From JBKBII01 sp046299415 (GTDB lineage Bacteria > Pseudomonadota > Gammaproteobacteria > Ectothiorhodospirales > Ectothiorhodospiraceae), in NCBI GenBank assembly GCA_046299415.1, contig JBKBII010000003.1, forward strand, positions 1 to 64,000: 64,000 nucleotides of DNA, in the 5' to 3' direction. This document shows, piece after piece, positions 9,128 to 18,914 of this stretch. The notes under the pieces are model-generated. The model was not told the DNA's origin and made no database searches. It worked only from the letters and a program-made list of their open reading frames with translations. Numbering within the stretch: the first letter of the stretch is position 1; every line of letters begins with the position of its first letter. A program made the translations under genes and the position numbers.

Positions 9128-10345
9128 ATGCGTATAAGCCGATGCCCAGCCTGCTTTGCCGCGCATCATCTGCCGATACCGCAGCCGGCCTTCTGTGCTG
9201 TATGCCGCGCCACGCTGCGCGGCGACGCCTTGGAAGACTTACCCATTCCAGGCGAATCAGTCCACCATGCCGCGCAGCTGGCCCTGGACGCCGAGCCGAC
9301 CGGCGATGGCACGCTGAAGACGACGTTCTGGTCTCACGAAACCACTCGGCCGTCCGGCTCGCGTTCTCGCGCATTCGCAGAACAGGCGTCGATTATCCCA
9401 GCATCCGCAACGCTCGGAGCCTCATCGAACGGATCGGAAGCATCGACAGGCGACGGTTCAAACATCAGCCCATCGAACATCAACTCGCTCGACCCGGACA
9501 TCGAGCGACTGCGACGGATCGCGCGACGCAACGCTTTGGGTGCTGTATACGTCCAGATCGCACAACCCTCGATCGCGCCCCAATGCCAGCTACCGCGCCT
9601 TGACCCGCCACTTGACCGGTCACAAGACTCAGTCAAGTGCACTCACGTCACCAAGAATCCAGCTCAAACCCGCCAACGCCACCGTAACTTTCGACAAGCC
9701 TCAATCTTCGCGATCGCACTCGGCTTGACGCTTACGCTACTACTGCAAATCCTGCTGTTCGACCCGCAGCGCATAGCGACGCTCGCGCAACTGCACGTGC
9801 CGATTACAACAGTCCTGACCACCGTTTGCAGTCCTTTTCCCTGCGAGCGCTACCCCAGTCGAAGCGACTGGCACGGAGCCGAGCTCGAAGACTGGTTTTG
9901 GGAGCACGACGACAGACGTGCCACGCTGGTCATTCAAGGCATAACCCGCCTCTATCCAACAGCGTACGAGAGCGACGCCCACATCGCTTCATTCTTGCCC
10001 AGCCTCACCCGTCCAGCGCGCGAAACGCCACCGATCGGAGTCGTCGACGTCAACGATCGCCTCCTTCTTACCCTCCCACCACAACGATCGACGTCACCCG
10101 GCCTCACAGAGCTGAACACCGCAAGGGTAACGCTGACGAAAGATGACGTCCTATCGAGCCTTGATCGCGCATCAGCGTCGAAACCAGGGCACCGCTCCGC
10201 ACCCAAAGACTGGGCATGGGAAATCAGAATCGCATTCCATCCGGCAAGCGCTCATATTGATTCAGCATCCGAAGCACTCGAGCGGCGCTTCGTAACCGAC
10301 GACTTGATCGCCCGCGTTGGTGGCGTGCGATTCGCCTCTCACTGA
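9128..10345 (+). CDS. Zinc-ribbon and DUF3426 inner-membrane protein
   Basis: The function of this family is unknown. The 405 residues begin with a zinc ribbon (Cys6, Cys9, Cys23, Cys26: CPAC...CAVC) as in MJ0042-type proteins. A long polar Ser/Asp-rich stretch follows, then one membrane span at about 197-218 (IFAIALGLTLTLLLQILLF) and a C-terminal DUF3426 domain with a Cys pair (CSPFPC) as expected for the family. The position between prmA and dusB is where many Gammaproteobacteria carry a DUF3426 gene, which supports the call. No obvious ribosome binding site precedes the ATG. Confidence 0.82.
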   Translation: MRISRCPACFAAHHLPIPQPAFCAVCRATLRGDALEDLPIPGESVHHAAQLALDAEPTGDGTLKTTFWSHETTRPSGSRSRAFAEQASIIPASATLGASSNGSEASTGDGSNISPSNINSLDPDIERLRRIARRNALGAVYVQIAQPSIAPQCQLPRLDPPLDRSQDSVKCTHVTKNPAQTRQRHRNFRQASIFAIALGLTLTLLLQILLFDPQRIATLAQLHVPITTVLTTVCSPFPCERYPSRSDWHGAELEDWFWEHDDRRATLVIQGITRLYPTAYESDAHIASFLPSLTRPARETPPIGVVDVNDRLLLTLPPQRSTSPGLTELNTARVTLTKDDVLSSLDRASASKPGHRSAPKDWAWEIRIAFHPASAHIDSASEALERRFVTDDLIARVGGVRFASH

Positions 10346-10641
10346 ATGCTCAATCACACGAACTTTTAGACACTGACTTAAGAGAGGCCGACCATCCTTG
10401 CTTGGGGCCACCAACTCTCAAGCCGCTAGAGGGTCGATCACCGCCTTCGAACTGGCGTGATCAAATAACCACCACAGCCCATCGCTCGCGATCCGGCCGA
10501 ATGAGTGGCATCGACGGCCGACTCACCGCCTGTTAACGACATCACCCTTGTTAAACAACTTCACATCCGATCAACCGTGTCACAGGGCGCCGCCGATTTA
10601 GGGCTCTATCCACACCGGCCACTGGCTTCCCAAGGCTCAGC

Positions 10642-11721
10642 GTGACAATCGCGTCGCATCCTCACTCCACCACCACAGCAATCAGACGCGATACCACACG
10701 CGCAGTGAAAATGCCCCTTCAAGCAAATGAAATCAGTCCAAACGGAGCAGGCCTAACGCCACCGGTCGTCGTGCTAGCGCCGATGGCGGGTGTCACCGAC
10801 GCTGCCGTACGCGCACTCGGCAGGCGCTTCGGCGCCACTGAAACGGTTGGTGAGATGCTGCACAGCGCTCCGCGGCTGCGATCGACGACCAAGGGCCGTA
10901 CGCGCGCGGTTCAGCGCGATGAACCCTCACCAAGAATCGTTCAACTCCTCGGCAACGACCCCGCTGAATTGGCCGCAGCCGCCCGACATCAAGTTGCGCA
11001 AGGCGCTGAAATCATCGACTTCAATCTAGGCTGCCCTGCAAAAAAAGTCTGTCGCAAGGCGGCCGGCTCCGCACTCCTCGTCGAACCCGACCTCGTGCGC
11101 GCATGCCTTGAAGCCTTGGTGGATGCCGTCGACGTTCCCGTCTCCGCCAAGATCCGACTGGGGCCGAGACTCGACACAATCAATGTTGAAACGATCGCAT
11201 CGATCGCTGCCGCTGCCGGTGTCCAACGTCTCGCGGTCCATGCACGCTCGCGAGCTTGTGCCTATCGCGGCCCTGCACATTGGGCACTCGCCGCCCCCGC
11301 GATGCCCGTCACGCCCGGCCCCAATTTGATCAATGGCGACATTCTCGACGGCCGTGACGCCATGACCGCGCTCGCCGATAGCGGGGCTCAAGGTGTGATG
11401 ATCGGACGCGCGGCCCTGGGCCAGCCATGGCTCCTGCGGGAAATCGCGGCCGAGCTCGCCGGACATCCGCAACCTCAGCGACCCTGCGGCGCCGAGCGGC
11501 TGATGATTCTCGGCGAACTTCTCGCGGACATCGCCGAGATCTACGGCCAGAAGGCTGGCGCCCGTATCGCCCGCAAACACATTGACGCGTTTGGAACCGC
11601 AGCACAGCGTGAAGGACTGTTGTCGCCAGCTCAGTTCAAAGAACAGCGCCTCGGCTGGATACAGGCGGACACCATCGACGAACAACGTCGCCATCTATCG
11701 CGACAGAAATGGTCAGCCTGA
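10642..11721 (+). CDS. dusB: tRNA-dihydrouridine synthase B
   Basis: DusB reduces specific uridines in tRNA to dihydrouridine using FMN and NADPH. Seen in the sequence: the flavin-binding APMAGVTD, NLGCPAKKVCRKAAGSALL with the catalytic Cys in GCP, the AKIRLG strand, LAVHARSR, and NGDILD followed by GVMIGRAALGQPWLL. The GTG start at 10642 has AAGG 7 nt upstream; the ATG at 10711 is an alternative that would remove 23 unconserved residues. In most gammaproteobacteria dusB is followed by fis; here 458 nt without a Fis-like frame precede purC. Confidence 0.93.
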   Translation: MTIASHPHSTTTAIRRDTTRAVKMPLQANEISPNGAGLTPPVVVLAPMAGVTDAAVRALGRRFGATETVGEMLHSAPRLRSTTKGRTRAVQRDEPSPRIVQLLGNDPAELAAAARHQVAQGAEIIDFNLGCPAKKVCRKAAGSALLVEPDLVRACLEALVDAVDVPVSAKIRLGPRLDTINVETIASIAAAAGVQRLAVHARSRACAYRGPAHWALAAPAMPVTPGPNLINGDILDGRDAMTALADSGAQGVMIGRAALGQPWLLREIAAELAGHPQPQRPCGAERLMILGELLADIAEIYGQKAGARIARKHIDAFGTAAQREGLLSPAQFKEQRLGWIQADTIDEQRRHLSRQKWSA

Positions 11722-12179
11722 TCGCGCTGGAGACGCATGAAGACCAAGGACCCGCAACCAGAAACGTTGGTCACGGGCCAATTCCCAAAAACCTACAACT
11801 CGAGCACGAGCAGACCTGACTGATCAAGCCAATCGGTTCGGACGTCGAACGCTTGATTGATGTTGGGCCTCGTCGTCAAACATTCAGTCATCGTGTGCGT
11901 TACACACGGCGAATCTCTAAAGTCGGAAGATAAAGAACAGGTCCGTCGACGGAAAAGGCGATCACGGACTTGCGTATCGGTCACGCGAGCGCGACGATGC
12001 GTGGCCGCTCAACGATAAGTTTTGCCCTTTAGTGCGGTCGCCCCTGCGCTCTGCGGTGCAGTCAGAATCCGTCGCGATTCTGTCAAACCGCGCGGCAATA
12101 CCGGGGCTCTTTCGTACTCACCGGTCTAACCTCATTGATCTCATCCCAAGCCGGCTCGTCAACGCGAACTCAAAGAATC
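11722..12179. other. Gap between dusB and purC, no fis
   Basis: I looked for the nucleoid protein Fis, which normally follows dusB, and found no frame with its helix-turn-helix C-terminus. A small hairpin (CAGAATC/GATTCTG, 7 bp, loop 6) lies at 12063-12082, about 100 nt before purC. Confidence 0.5.
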
Positions 12180-13109
12180 ATGAAAACAACCATCTCCACC
12201 GATCCCAACGAAAGTCGCGTATTGCTGGAGAGCGATTTGCCCGGATTCGAATGCGTGCATCGCGGCAAGGTTCGAGATCTCTTCCGTATTGACGACGATC
12301 ACCTCTTGATGGTCACCACCGATCGGCTGTCCGCCTTCGACGTCATTCTTTCGGACGGCATCCCGGGCAAGGGAAAAACGCTCACAGCGCTCACGGTGTT
12401 CTGGCTGCGTCACTTCGAACGACACTTCGGCCTTCGCCATCACCTTACCGATATTCGGCTCGAAGACGTTGTCTCCGATCCCAGCCTGCGCCAGCCGCTC
12501 GAAGGGCGAGCACTGATCGTCAAACGTCTCGATAATCTGCCTATCGAAGCTGTCGTGCGTGGTTACCTGATCGGCTCGGGCTGGAAAGACTATCAACGCT
12601 ACGGCGAAGTCTGCGGTCACCGCCCACCGCAGGGACTCGCCCTTGCCGAGCGTCTGCCCGAACCGATTTTCACGCCCAGCACCAAAGCCGCGGTCGGCGA
12701 TCACGACGAGAACATCGACATCGCCAGCGTCGCCGAACGCATCGGCCAAGACCTCGCAGATGAAGTTGCCGAAACAGCACTGAAACTCTACGGAGCGGCA
12801 GCGGAACACGCCCACAGCCGCGGCATTATCATCGCTGACACCAAGTTCGAATTTGGCATCGACGGTAACCAGCGCCTGCACCTGATCGACGAAGTGTTGA
12901 CCCCAGACTCCTCGCGATTTTGGGACGCAGCGCAATATCGCCCGGGCATCTCCCCGCCCTCCTTCGACAAGCAGATTGTTCGCGATCACCTCGCCAGCCT
13001 CGACTGGGATCAGCGCCCACCCGCACCCCGCCTACCGCCCGCGATTATCGAGCGCACCCAAGCGCGCTATCGCGAAGCTCTTCAGCGGCTCACATCGGCC
13101 TCGCTCTGA
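12180..13109 (+). CDS. purC: Phosphoribosylaminoimidazole-succinocarboxamide synthase
   Basis: PurC joins aspartate to CAIR to give SAICAR in purine synthesis. The 309-residue protein is of the longer type (about 300 residues, as in yeast and many proteobacteria) rather than the about 237-residue E. coli type. Signatures include HRGKVRDLFRID, TDRLSAFDV, the GYLIGSGWKDYQ segment, GIIIADTKFEFG and DEVLTPDSSRFW. The ATG at 12180 gives the expected N-terminus. It ends 22 nt before the bioD GTG, so the two may share a transcript, an unusual partnership. Confidence 0.95.
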   Translation: MKTTISTDPNESRVLLESDLPGFECVHRGKVRDLFRIDDDHLLMVTTDRLSAFDVILSDGIPGKGKTLTALTVFWLRHFERHFGLRHHLTDIRLEDVVSDPSLRQPLEGRALIVKRLDNLPIEAVVRGYLIGSGWKDYQRYGEVCGHRPPQGLALAERLPEPIFTPSTKAAVGDHDENIDIASVAERIGQDLADEVAETALKLYGAAAEHAHSRGIIIADTKFEFGIDGNQRLHLIDEVLTPDSSRFWDAAQYRPGISPPSFDKQIVRDHLASLDWDQRPPAPRLPPAIIERTQARYREALQRLTSASL

Positions 13110-13131
13110 TCCCGTCACCAGCGAAGATCAC

Positions 13132-14019
13132 GTGCAAATAAACGCCATTCACCCTTCTCCTAAGGATCTCGTCGCCGCACTCGTTCGTGGCCCCGGCGTA
13201 TTTGTCACGGCCGTCGATACAGGCGTCGGCAAAACGACGCTTGGCGCGACGTTAATTCGAGCGGTCCGCGAACGCCAGCCCGATCGACGACTCATCGTTC
13301 GCAAACCCGCCGAGTCGGGTTGTCCTCCGCTCACACTCGAGCGAGACCCCAACCGCCTCTGGTCACAAGCAAAGATCGGCTGCGATTACTTTCCGGAAGA
13401 CGCTGCACGACTTGCCGAAGCGGCTGGATACACGGGTCAGGTAATCGCTGCAGGCTCGGATGGGGATCCAGACCTCACGCAACCCGAATTCGCGACCCAA
13501 CAACTCGCAAACAAAAGTGCCATCGCGGCAGTCTGTCCTTTTCGTTTTGCCGCCGCCATCGCACCCGACCAGGCCGCGATACAAACGGGCCAGACCCTAC
13601 CGCTTTCTGCCCTGATCGAGGCTTGTCAGCATGGCGTAATGCCGGGTGACTACGTTCACGTTGAGGGTGCGGGCGGTTATTACTCGCCGATTGCCACGGA
13701 CGGCGCACTCAACGCCGATCTCGCCGACTCGTTGGCCGAGCGGCTCGCCTTACCGGTGCTGTTAGTTGCTCCGGACCGATTGGGCGTTCAAAGCGCCGTC
13801 CTGCTTGCGGTCGAAGCAATGCAGCGCAGGCGCGCTCGAATGCTCGGTGTTCTGCTCAACAGCTGGTTTCATTCGCCACAGACGCCATCTGGCGTACCGC
13901 ATCCTAAAAATCAATTCGCTCGCGTTGCCTTGGCTGCAACGCAAGGTCCAGACAACCTGAACGTCCTCCGCAGCCGCCTCGACGTCCCTGTCTGGACGAG
14001 TGATGACCTATCGACCTGA
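13132..14019 (+). CDS. bioD: Dethiobiotin synthetase
   Basis: BioD closes the ureido ring of dethiobiotin using ATP and CO2, the penultimate step of biotin synthesis. Seen: the P-loop VTAVDTGVGKTTLGATL near the N-terminus, RKPAESGC with the substrate-site region, and VEGAGGYYSPI. The GTG start at 13132 is set by proximity to the P-loop and by the end of purC. At 295 residues it is clearly longer than the roughly 225-240 of most BioD proteins; extra sequence lies around residues 65-120 and 250-270. No other bio gene is adjacent. Confidence 0.9.
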   Translation: MQINAIHPSPKDLVAALVRGPGVFVTAVDTGVGKTTLGATLIRAVRERQPDRRLIVRKPAESGCPPLTLERDPNRLWSQAKIGCDYFPEDAARLAEAAGYTGQVIAAGSDGDPDLTQPEFATQQLANKSAIAAVCPFRFAAAIAPDQAAIQTGQTLPLSALIEACQHGVMPGDYVHVEGAGGYYSPIATDGALNADLADSLAERLALPVLLVAPDRLGVQSAVLLAVEAMQRRRARMLGVLLNSWFHSPQTPSGVPHPKNQFARVALAATQGPDNLNVLRSRLDVPVWTSDDLST

Positions 14020-14284
14020 GCGCCACCAAGCACAAAATCAACGCTCGGATGGGCTCAAGCCACCATAGACCCAAGTGAAAAAGACCTCGGTCCGGAACCC
14101 CCGAGAAGGGGCAGCCTGCGCACCACATCCTGCGCCTGAAATTACCGATTCAGACCGTTGACAAAACAACCGGAATTTCGAGATCCGAACCGCCGCATCG
14201 AATACTTGCAAAACGGCCGAACACCAGGCGATGCGGCCGGCGCGAGTCTAGATCAATGCCGGTAGAAAGCTGTGGGATCACACA

Positions 14285-15214
14285 TCATAAGGCCTCGACC
14301 TCTAGCTCCTCGATAGTCAATCCGCCTGAACCCGGTTCAACCTCGGGCTGATCCGGCTGATCGCGTTCGTTTCCGGTGCCCGATTGTGCGCCATTGCCAA
14401 CCGCAGGGCTGCTTTGAGTCGATGACGACGGAGAAATCGCGGTGGCTGTCCGACGTGACTTCAGAAAATCACGCAGAGCCTGCGTGCCCGGTGCATCGAC
14501 AGCGCGCACCGAAACGATATCGATGGGTCTCACCTTGCGACCGTAATACGCCTCGTTAAAGTCATCGCGGACACGCAACTGTGACCCTTCAAGACTCAAA
14601 CCGATGTAAGCCCCGCGTGAACGGGCGAACGTCAGAATTTCAGCCGTGACGTTAGCCGATCGACCGGCGCCCACTGGCCCCGCGGCGACACCCGCATCAC
14701 CGCCGAGCTGAAAACTCGACCCGAACATTGATTCGAGAGCGTCGCGAGTACGCACGACCATGGCGACCTCTGCTCGGTCACCGCCGAACTGCAAACCCAA
14801 GCTCACCGAACCGATCGAGTAAAACGCCACCGGTGAAAAGTCTTGGCGCGACTCACTCCATCCCAGCAACACACCCAGGCCTCCCGAGCCACCGATGAAA
14901 AATCCACCACGATAGACCGATGGGAAGATCAGAACGCCTTGCGCGTCGCGCAAATGATCGTTGAGCGCTTCGTAGTCGGGATGCCGCGTCATATCGCGCA
15001 TCACCTTTAAGCTGTCATCGATCACCTGCTGCGGCGAAACCTCACGCGTCCACCACTGCGCTTGCGCTGTCGTGCCAACCAGCATGGTCACCACGAGCAC
15101 AACAACCGCCATCGCCCATGTCAACGTCGAACGACACTGACGTGGCACGGTCGCGTTGCGCGTCGATCGAGCGATCTCGGCAAGCGAGCGGTGCGCCCTA
15201 AAGCCATCTTGCAT
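14285..15214 (-). CDS. Exported SYLF-domain (Ysc84-like) protein
   Basis: SYLF/DUF500 proteins bind lipids in eukaryotes; their bacterial role is unclear. Following a hydrophobic segment ending TTAQAQ (signal peptide), the domain is evident: YEALNDHLRDAQGVLIFP, GGFFIGGSGGLGVLL, FYSIGSVSLGLQFGG, and AAGPVGAGRSANVTAEILTFARSRGAYIGLSLEG. The C-terminal 60 residues are Ser/Pro/Glu-rich and of low complexity. I chose the ATG at 15214, preceded by GGAG, because it leaves a shorter n-region; an upstream GTG/ATG at 15328/15325 also has a purine-rich leader. It converges with bioD. Confidence 0.85.
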   Translation of the reverse strand: MQDGFRAHRSLAEIARSTRNATVPRQCRSTLTWAMAVVVLVVTMLVGTTAQAQWWTREVSPQQVIDDSLKVMRDMTRHPDYEALNDHLRDAQGVLIFPSVYRGGFFIGGSGGLGVLLGWSESRQDFSPVAFYSIGSVSLGLQFGGDRAEVAMVVRTRDALESMFGSSFQLGGDAGVAAGPVGAGRSANVTAEILTFARSRGAYIGLSLEGSQLRVRDDFNEAYYGRKVRPIDIVSVRAVDAPGTQALRDFLKSRRTATAISPSSSTQSSPAVGNGAQSGTGNERDQPDQPEVEPGSGGLTIEELEVEAL

Positions 15215-16163
15215 CAGCTCGCTCCATTGAGATTTTCCGATGCCGCCCAGTCGAGCGAAGCCACCACCTGAAAAGCCAAGCGGAGCCCGGCGTCCTGATC
15301 GCCGATTGAAAATCGTTGCCTGCATCACCGCCCCCTTGCTGGTAGTTCATCGACCCGTAAACGCGGCCTAAAATTACGGGCTCAACGACGAACATGCCGA
15401 ATCGAAACACTAAAATGCCGAAAGTCTGAATATTGAGACCTTCGAACGCCACGCGCCTGACTGTTGGACTCGTTTTACTGACAGGCTTCGCGGGTCGGAT
15501 CAGCGAACCGGAGCTACGCGCCCAGCCGTCGGGAGTCCGGATTTTCGCCGCAAGATACTCCGACGCCAAACCATCGATCACCCTTAAAAACCGCCGGCCT
15601 GTCGCTCGAATTCGGTCGTCTACTTTCGCTCACCCGGCGCCTTTTAAGTCAGCGGAAAACGTGTCGTCGCTCGAGCGACAGAGCGCTCACGCCACTTACG
15701 ATCGCAACCGCCTCACGTTCGTGACTCTAGCTCAAACAGCCGACCGGAAGGTGAACACCGCGACATGGACGATTCCAACGCTTTGGAGGCTTGCCCCGGA
15801 CACTCTTCGCGTCCGCCGTGTAGATCCGAGCGACGACGATCACCCTGCCTAGCGTCTACGTCGAGCGTCATAGCAATTTGAACTTTCTACAGCGCAAACA
15901 AGATGCGCGTAGCCACGACACCTCTCCCACACCGATGGATCGTTGCCGCCAATCCAATACGCAAAGAGCCCGGCGTCTCGACCGACGCCGGGCTCTTCAC
16001 TGTCGACCGCCCGGTGCGCATGCTCTTTAACCTGACAAGAGCACATGCTGAACTCATTCGAGGAGGGGACAACACACCAAACTAATACGCAGAACGCGGA
16101 TTACTCGATCGCCATTCCCACCATGACCGCGCAGTCAGACGCTCTTGAATCCCTCACGGCCCA
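15215..16163. other. Long gap between SYLF gene and fba
   Basis: About 950 nt with no convincing gene. An open frame at 15433-15852 (+) starts at TTG, lacks a ribosome binding site and resembles nothing I know. The clearest structure is the 14-bp hairpin at 15965-15998, listed separately. If the SYLF start is at 15325/15328 the gap is about 110 nt shorter. Confidence 0.5.
15965..15998 (-). terminator. Perfect 14-bp hairpin downstream of fba
   Basis: The arms AAGAGCCCGGCGTC and GACGCCGGGCTCTT are exactly complementary around the loop TCGACC. It is 166 nt past the fba stop, with A residues before it and T residues after it, so it could end transcription on either strand. The T-run is short (two or three). 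Confidence 0.55.
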
Positions 16164-17228
16164 TCAATTGACCTTGGGATCGAGGTCTCCAGACTTATAA
16201 CGGGCCACCATCGTGTCGAGATTCACTGGTTTGATCTTCGACGCCATTCCGGCGCAACCAAACGCTTCAAAGCGCGCCTTGCAGATGTCCTTCATCGCCT
16301 TGGTCGACGCGATCAGGAATTTGCGTGGATCGAACTCTTTTGGATTTTCAGCCAAGAACTGGCGAACGGCACCAGTCGACGCCATGCGCAAATCCGTGTC
16401 GATGTTGACTTTACGAACCCCGTGCTTGATGCCTTCCTGGATTTCTTCGACAGGTACGCCGTAGGTTTCGCCCATATCGCCACCGAACTTGTTGATGATG
16501 GCAAGCCATTCCTGCGGCACCGACGATGAGCCGTGCATGACAAGGTGCGTGTTCGGGATACGGGCGTGAATCGCTTTGATGCGCTCAATCGCGAGGATGT
16601 CACCAGTCGGCGGACGGGTGAACTTGTAAGCGCCGTGTGACGTACCAATCGCGATCGCCAGTGCATCAACGCCGGTCTTCTTGACGAAATCCGCCGCTTC
16701 TTCCGGGTCGGTCAACAACTGGGAGTGGTCGAGCACACCCTCGGCGCCAGAACCGTCTTCTTCACCGGCCATCCCGGTTTCCAGACTGCCAAGGCAGCCG
16801 AGTTCGCCTTCGACTGAAACACCAACCGCGTGGGCCAATTCTGCGACTTTCGCCGTTACTTCAACGTTGTATTCATACGTTGCCGGCGTTTTCATGTCGG
16901 GCATCAACGATCCGTCCATCATCACCGACGTAAAGCCGGATTGGATCGAACGGAAGCACACCGCCGGTTCGGCACCGTGGTCCTGATGCAGTACGATTGG
17001 AATGTCCGGATACTGCTCAGCAGCAGCGATGATCAAGTGACGCAGGAACGGCTCACCCGCGTACTTACGTGCGCCGGCTGACGCCTGAATGATCACCGGC
17101 GAGTCGACTTCTGCGGCGGCCTGCATGATCGAGTGGACCTGCTCCATATTGTTGGCGTTGAACGCCGGCATGCCGTAGCCATGTTCGGCAGCATGATCGA
17201 GCAACTGACGCAATGAGATGAGAGCCAT
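16164..17228 (-). CDS. fba: Class II fructose-1,6-bisphosphate aldolase
   Basis: This zinc-dependent aldolase interconverts fructose-1,6-bisphosphate with dihydroxyacetone phosphate and glyceraldehyde-3-phosphate; the same enzyme serves glycolysis, gluconeogenesis and the Calvin cycle. The 354 residues match the CbbA-type: NANNMEQVHSIMQAA, VLHQDHGAE with the catalytic Asp and a zinc His, SVEGELGCLGSLETG, IGTSHGAYKF with a zinc His, VMHGSSSVPQEW and VRKVNIDTDLRMA. An AGGAGG-like leader (CGAGGAGGCTCGA on the minus strand) precedes the ATG. It is last in the tkt-gap-pgk-pyk-fba series. Confidence 0.96.
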   Translation of the reverse strand: MALISLRQLLDHAAEHGYGMPAFNANNMEQVHSIMQAAAEVDSPVIIQASAGARKYAGEPFLRHLIIAAAEQYPDIPIVLHQDHGAEPAVCFRSIQSGFTSVMMDGSLMPDMKTPATYEYNVEVTAKVAELAHAVGVSVEGELGCLGSLETGMAGEEDGSGAEGVLDHSQLLTDPEEAADFVKKTGVDALAIAIGTSHGAYKFTRPPTGDILAIERIKAIHARIPNTHLVMHGSSSVPQEWLAIINKFGGDMGETYGVPVEEIQEGIKHGVRKVNIDTDLRMASTGAVRQFLAENPKEFDPRKFLIASTKAMKDICKARFEAFGCAGMASKIKPVNLDTMVARYKSGDLDPKVN

Positions 17229-17471
17229 TCGAGCCTCCTCGTATTTTCACGGGGCCGCGGATGCGGCCTCGGTTTAAAAAGCTTTTGGTCCACAAAAAGC
17301 TGGACACTCCTGAGATGACACCGACCGCCTGTGATGAGGGCGGTTGACGGTTTTCAGAGCTGATGTTGCAGCGCCAGATGGTCATCACGCTTGCAGACGC
17401 TCAAGATGTTCAACCCAAGCCACGCCCCCAGACAACGCAGCACGACGTGACGTACGTGCAAGCGATCGGGT

Positions 17472-18914
17472 CTAGCTCTGCGGCACGATTCGCTCACCGA
17501 CACGCACAATCTTGAGCGCGTTGGTTCCACCGTGTACGCCATTCAGATCACCCTTGGTGATCACGACCAGCTGGCCATCCTGCACCACACCCTCTGCCTT
17601 CAGCAACTCGACCACCGCCTCGTTGACCTCAGCATGACTCGAAGGCAACTCCCGGAAAATCACCGGGTAGACACCGCGGTACAGAGTCAACCGGCGCGAC
17701 GTTCGAAGATGTTGCGTGATGCCATAGATCGGGATGCCCGAGCTGATACGCGACATCCACAACGTCGTCGCGCCCGATTCCGTCAAGGCCGCGATCGCAG
17801 CAACGCCAAGATGATTCGCGGTGTACATCGTCGCCATCGCGATGGCTTCGTCGACCCGGGTAAACGTCGAATTCATACGATGGTCGGAAAAACGCGCCTT
17901 GCGTTGTTTCTCGGCAGCCTCGCAGATACGTGACATCGCCGCGACCACCTTGTCGGGGTGTTTCCCGGTGGCTGTCTCGCCCGAGAGCATGACGGCGTCA
18001 GTGCCATCAAGCACCGCATTGGCCACGTCGAAAACCTCGGCGCGAGTCGGGATCGCATTCACAATCATCGACTCCATCATCTGGGTCGCCGTGATCACGA
18101 CTCGATTCAACGTCCGCGCACGCTGCGTCAAAACCTTTTGTGCCGCCGGCAGCTCCGCGTCACCGATCTCAACACCCAGATCACCGCGCGCGATCATGAT
18201 GGCATCTGATGCCAGGATGATCTCATCCATGACTTCAAGCGCTTCTGAGCGCTCGATTTTGGCGCAGATTCCCGCATCCCAACCCGCCTCCCGCAGCAAC
18301 GCCCGCGCCAAATGCAGGTCCTGAGCCGAGCGCGGGAAAGAAACCGCCAGGTAATCCACCTCGAGCTCTGCGGCCAGTTTAATGTCGGCACGGTCCTTTG
18401 CGGTGATCGCCGGCGCCGACAATCCACCACCCTGCCGATTGATGCCCTTGTTGTTCGAAAGCGTTCCGCCAACCAACACGCGGGTCTCGATGCGCGACCC
18501 CTGCACCCGGACGACCTCAAGCACCAGCCGACCATCATCGAGCAGCAAACGATCACCAGCCTCGACATCATTGACTAATTCAGGGTACGTCACGCCGACC
18601 TGAGTCGCATCGCCGCCGTATTCGTCAAGAGAAGAATCAAGAGCGAACGACTGCCCATCCTCCAGCTCGACCGCACCGTCAGCGAAGCGAGTGGTGCGGA
18701 TTTTCGGGCCTTGCAAATCACCCAGCACGCCAACGACTCGGCCGACGCGCTCAGCAGCGTCACGGATCCAACGAACCCGCTGCCGGTGATCGTCTGGATC
18801 TCCGTGCGAGAAATTGACGCGAACCACGTCGACGCCTGCGCGAACCAGACGCTCAATCGCATCTTCGGTATCAGTAGCCGGACCCAAGGTCGCGACAATC
18901 TTCGTGCGTCTCAT
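17472..18914 (-). CDS. pyk: Pyruvate kinase
   Basis: Pyruvate kinase converts phosphoenolpyruvate and ADP to pyruvate and ATP. The 480 residues begin MRRTKIVATLGPATD, followed by RVNFSHGDPDDH, the mobile B domain at about 70-165, AVSFPRSAQD, CAKIERSEALEVMDEI, IMIARGDLGVEIG, the signature VVITATQMMESMI, PTRAEVFDVANAVLDGTDAVMLSGETATG, and a C-terminal allosteric-type domain. The start at 18914 matches the conserved N-terminus. It lies 243 nt upstream of fba; 546 nt separate it from pgk. Confidence 0.96.
   Translation of the reverse strand: MRRTKIVATLGPATDTEDAIERLVRAGVDVVRVNFSHGDPDDHRQRVRWIRDAAERVGRVVGVLGDLQGPKIRTTRFADGAVELEDGQSFALDSSLDEYGGDATQVGVTYPELVNDVEAGDRLLLDDGRLVLEVVRVQGSRIETRVLVGGTLSNNKGINRQGGGLSAPAITAKDRADIKLAAELEVDYLAVSFPRSAQDLHLARALLREAGWDAGICAKIERSEALEVMDEIILASDAIMIARGDLGVEIGDAELPAAQKVLTQRARTLNRVVITATQMMESMIVNAIPTRAEVFDVANAVLDGTDAVMLSGETATGKHPDKVVAAMSRICEAAEKQRKARFSDHRMNSTFTRVDEAIAMATMYTANHLGVAAIAALTESGATTLWMSRISSGIPIYGITQHLRTSRRLTLYRGVYPVIFRELPSSHAEVNEAVVELLKAEGVVQDGQLVVITKGDLNGVHGGTNALKIVRVGERIVPQS

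Noticed and set aside
12032..12292. Candidate small gene in place of fis
   Set aside because: Overlaps the start of purC in another frame and lacks the Fis helix-turn-helix; it is a shadow frame.
15433..15852. Open frame of 139 codons in the gap before fba
   Set aside because: Starts at TTG, has no ribosome binding site, is Arg/Ser/Pro-rich and matches no family I know. Frames of this length arise by chance at this base composition.
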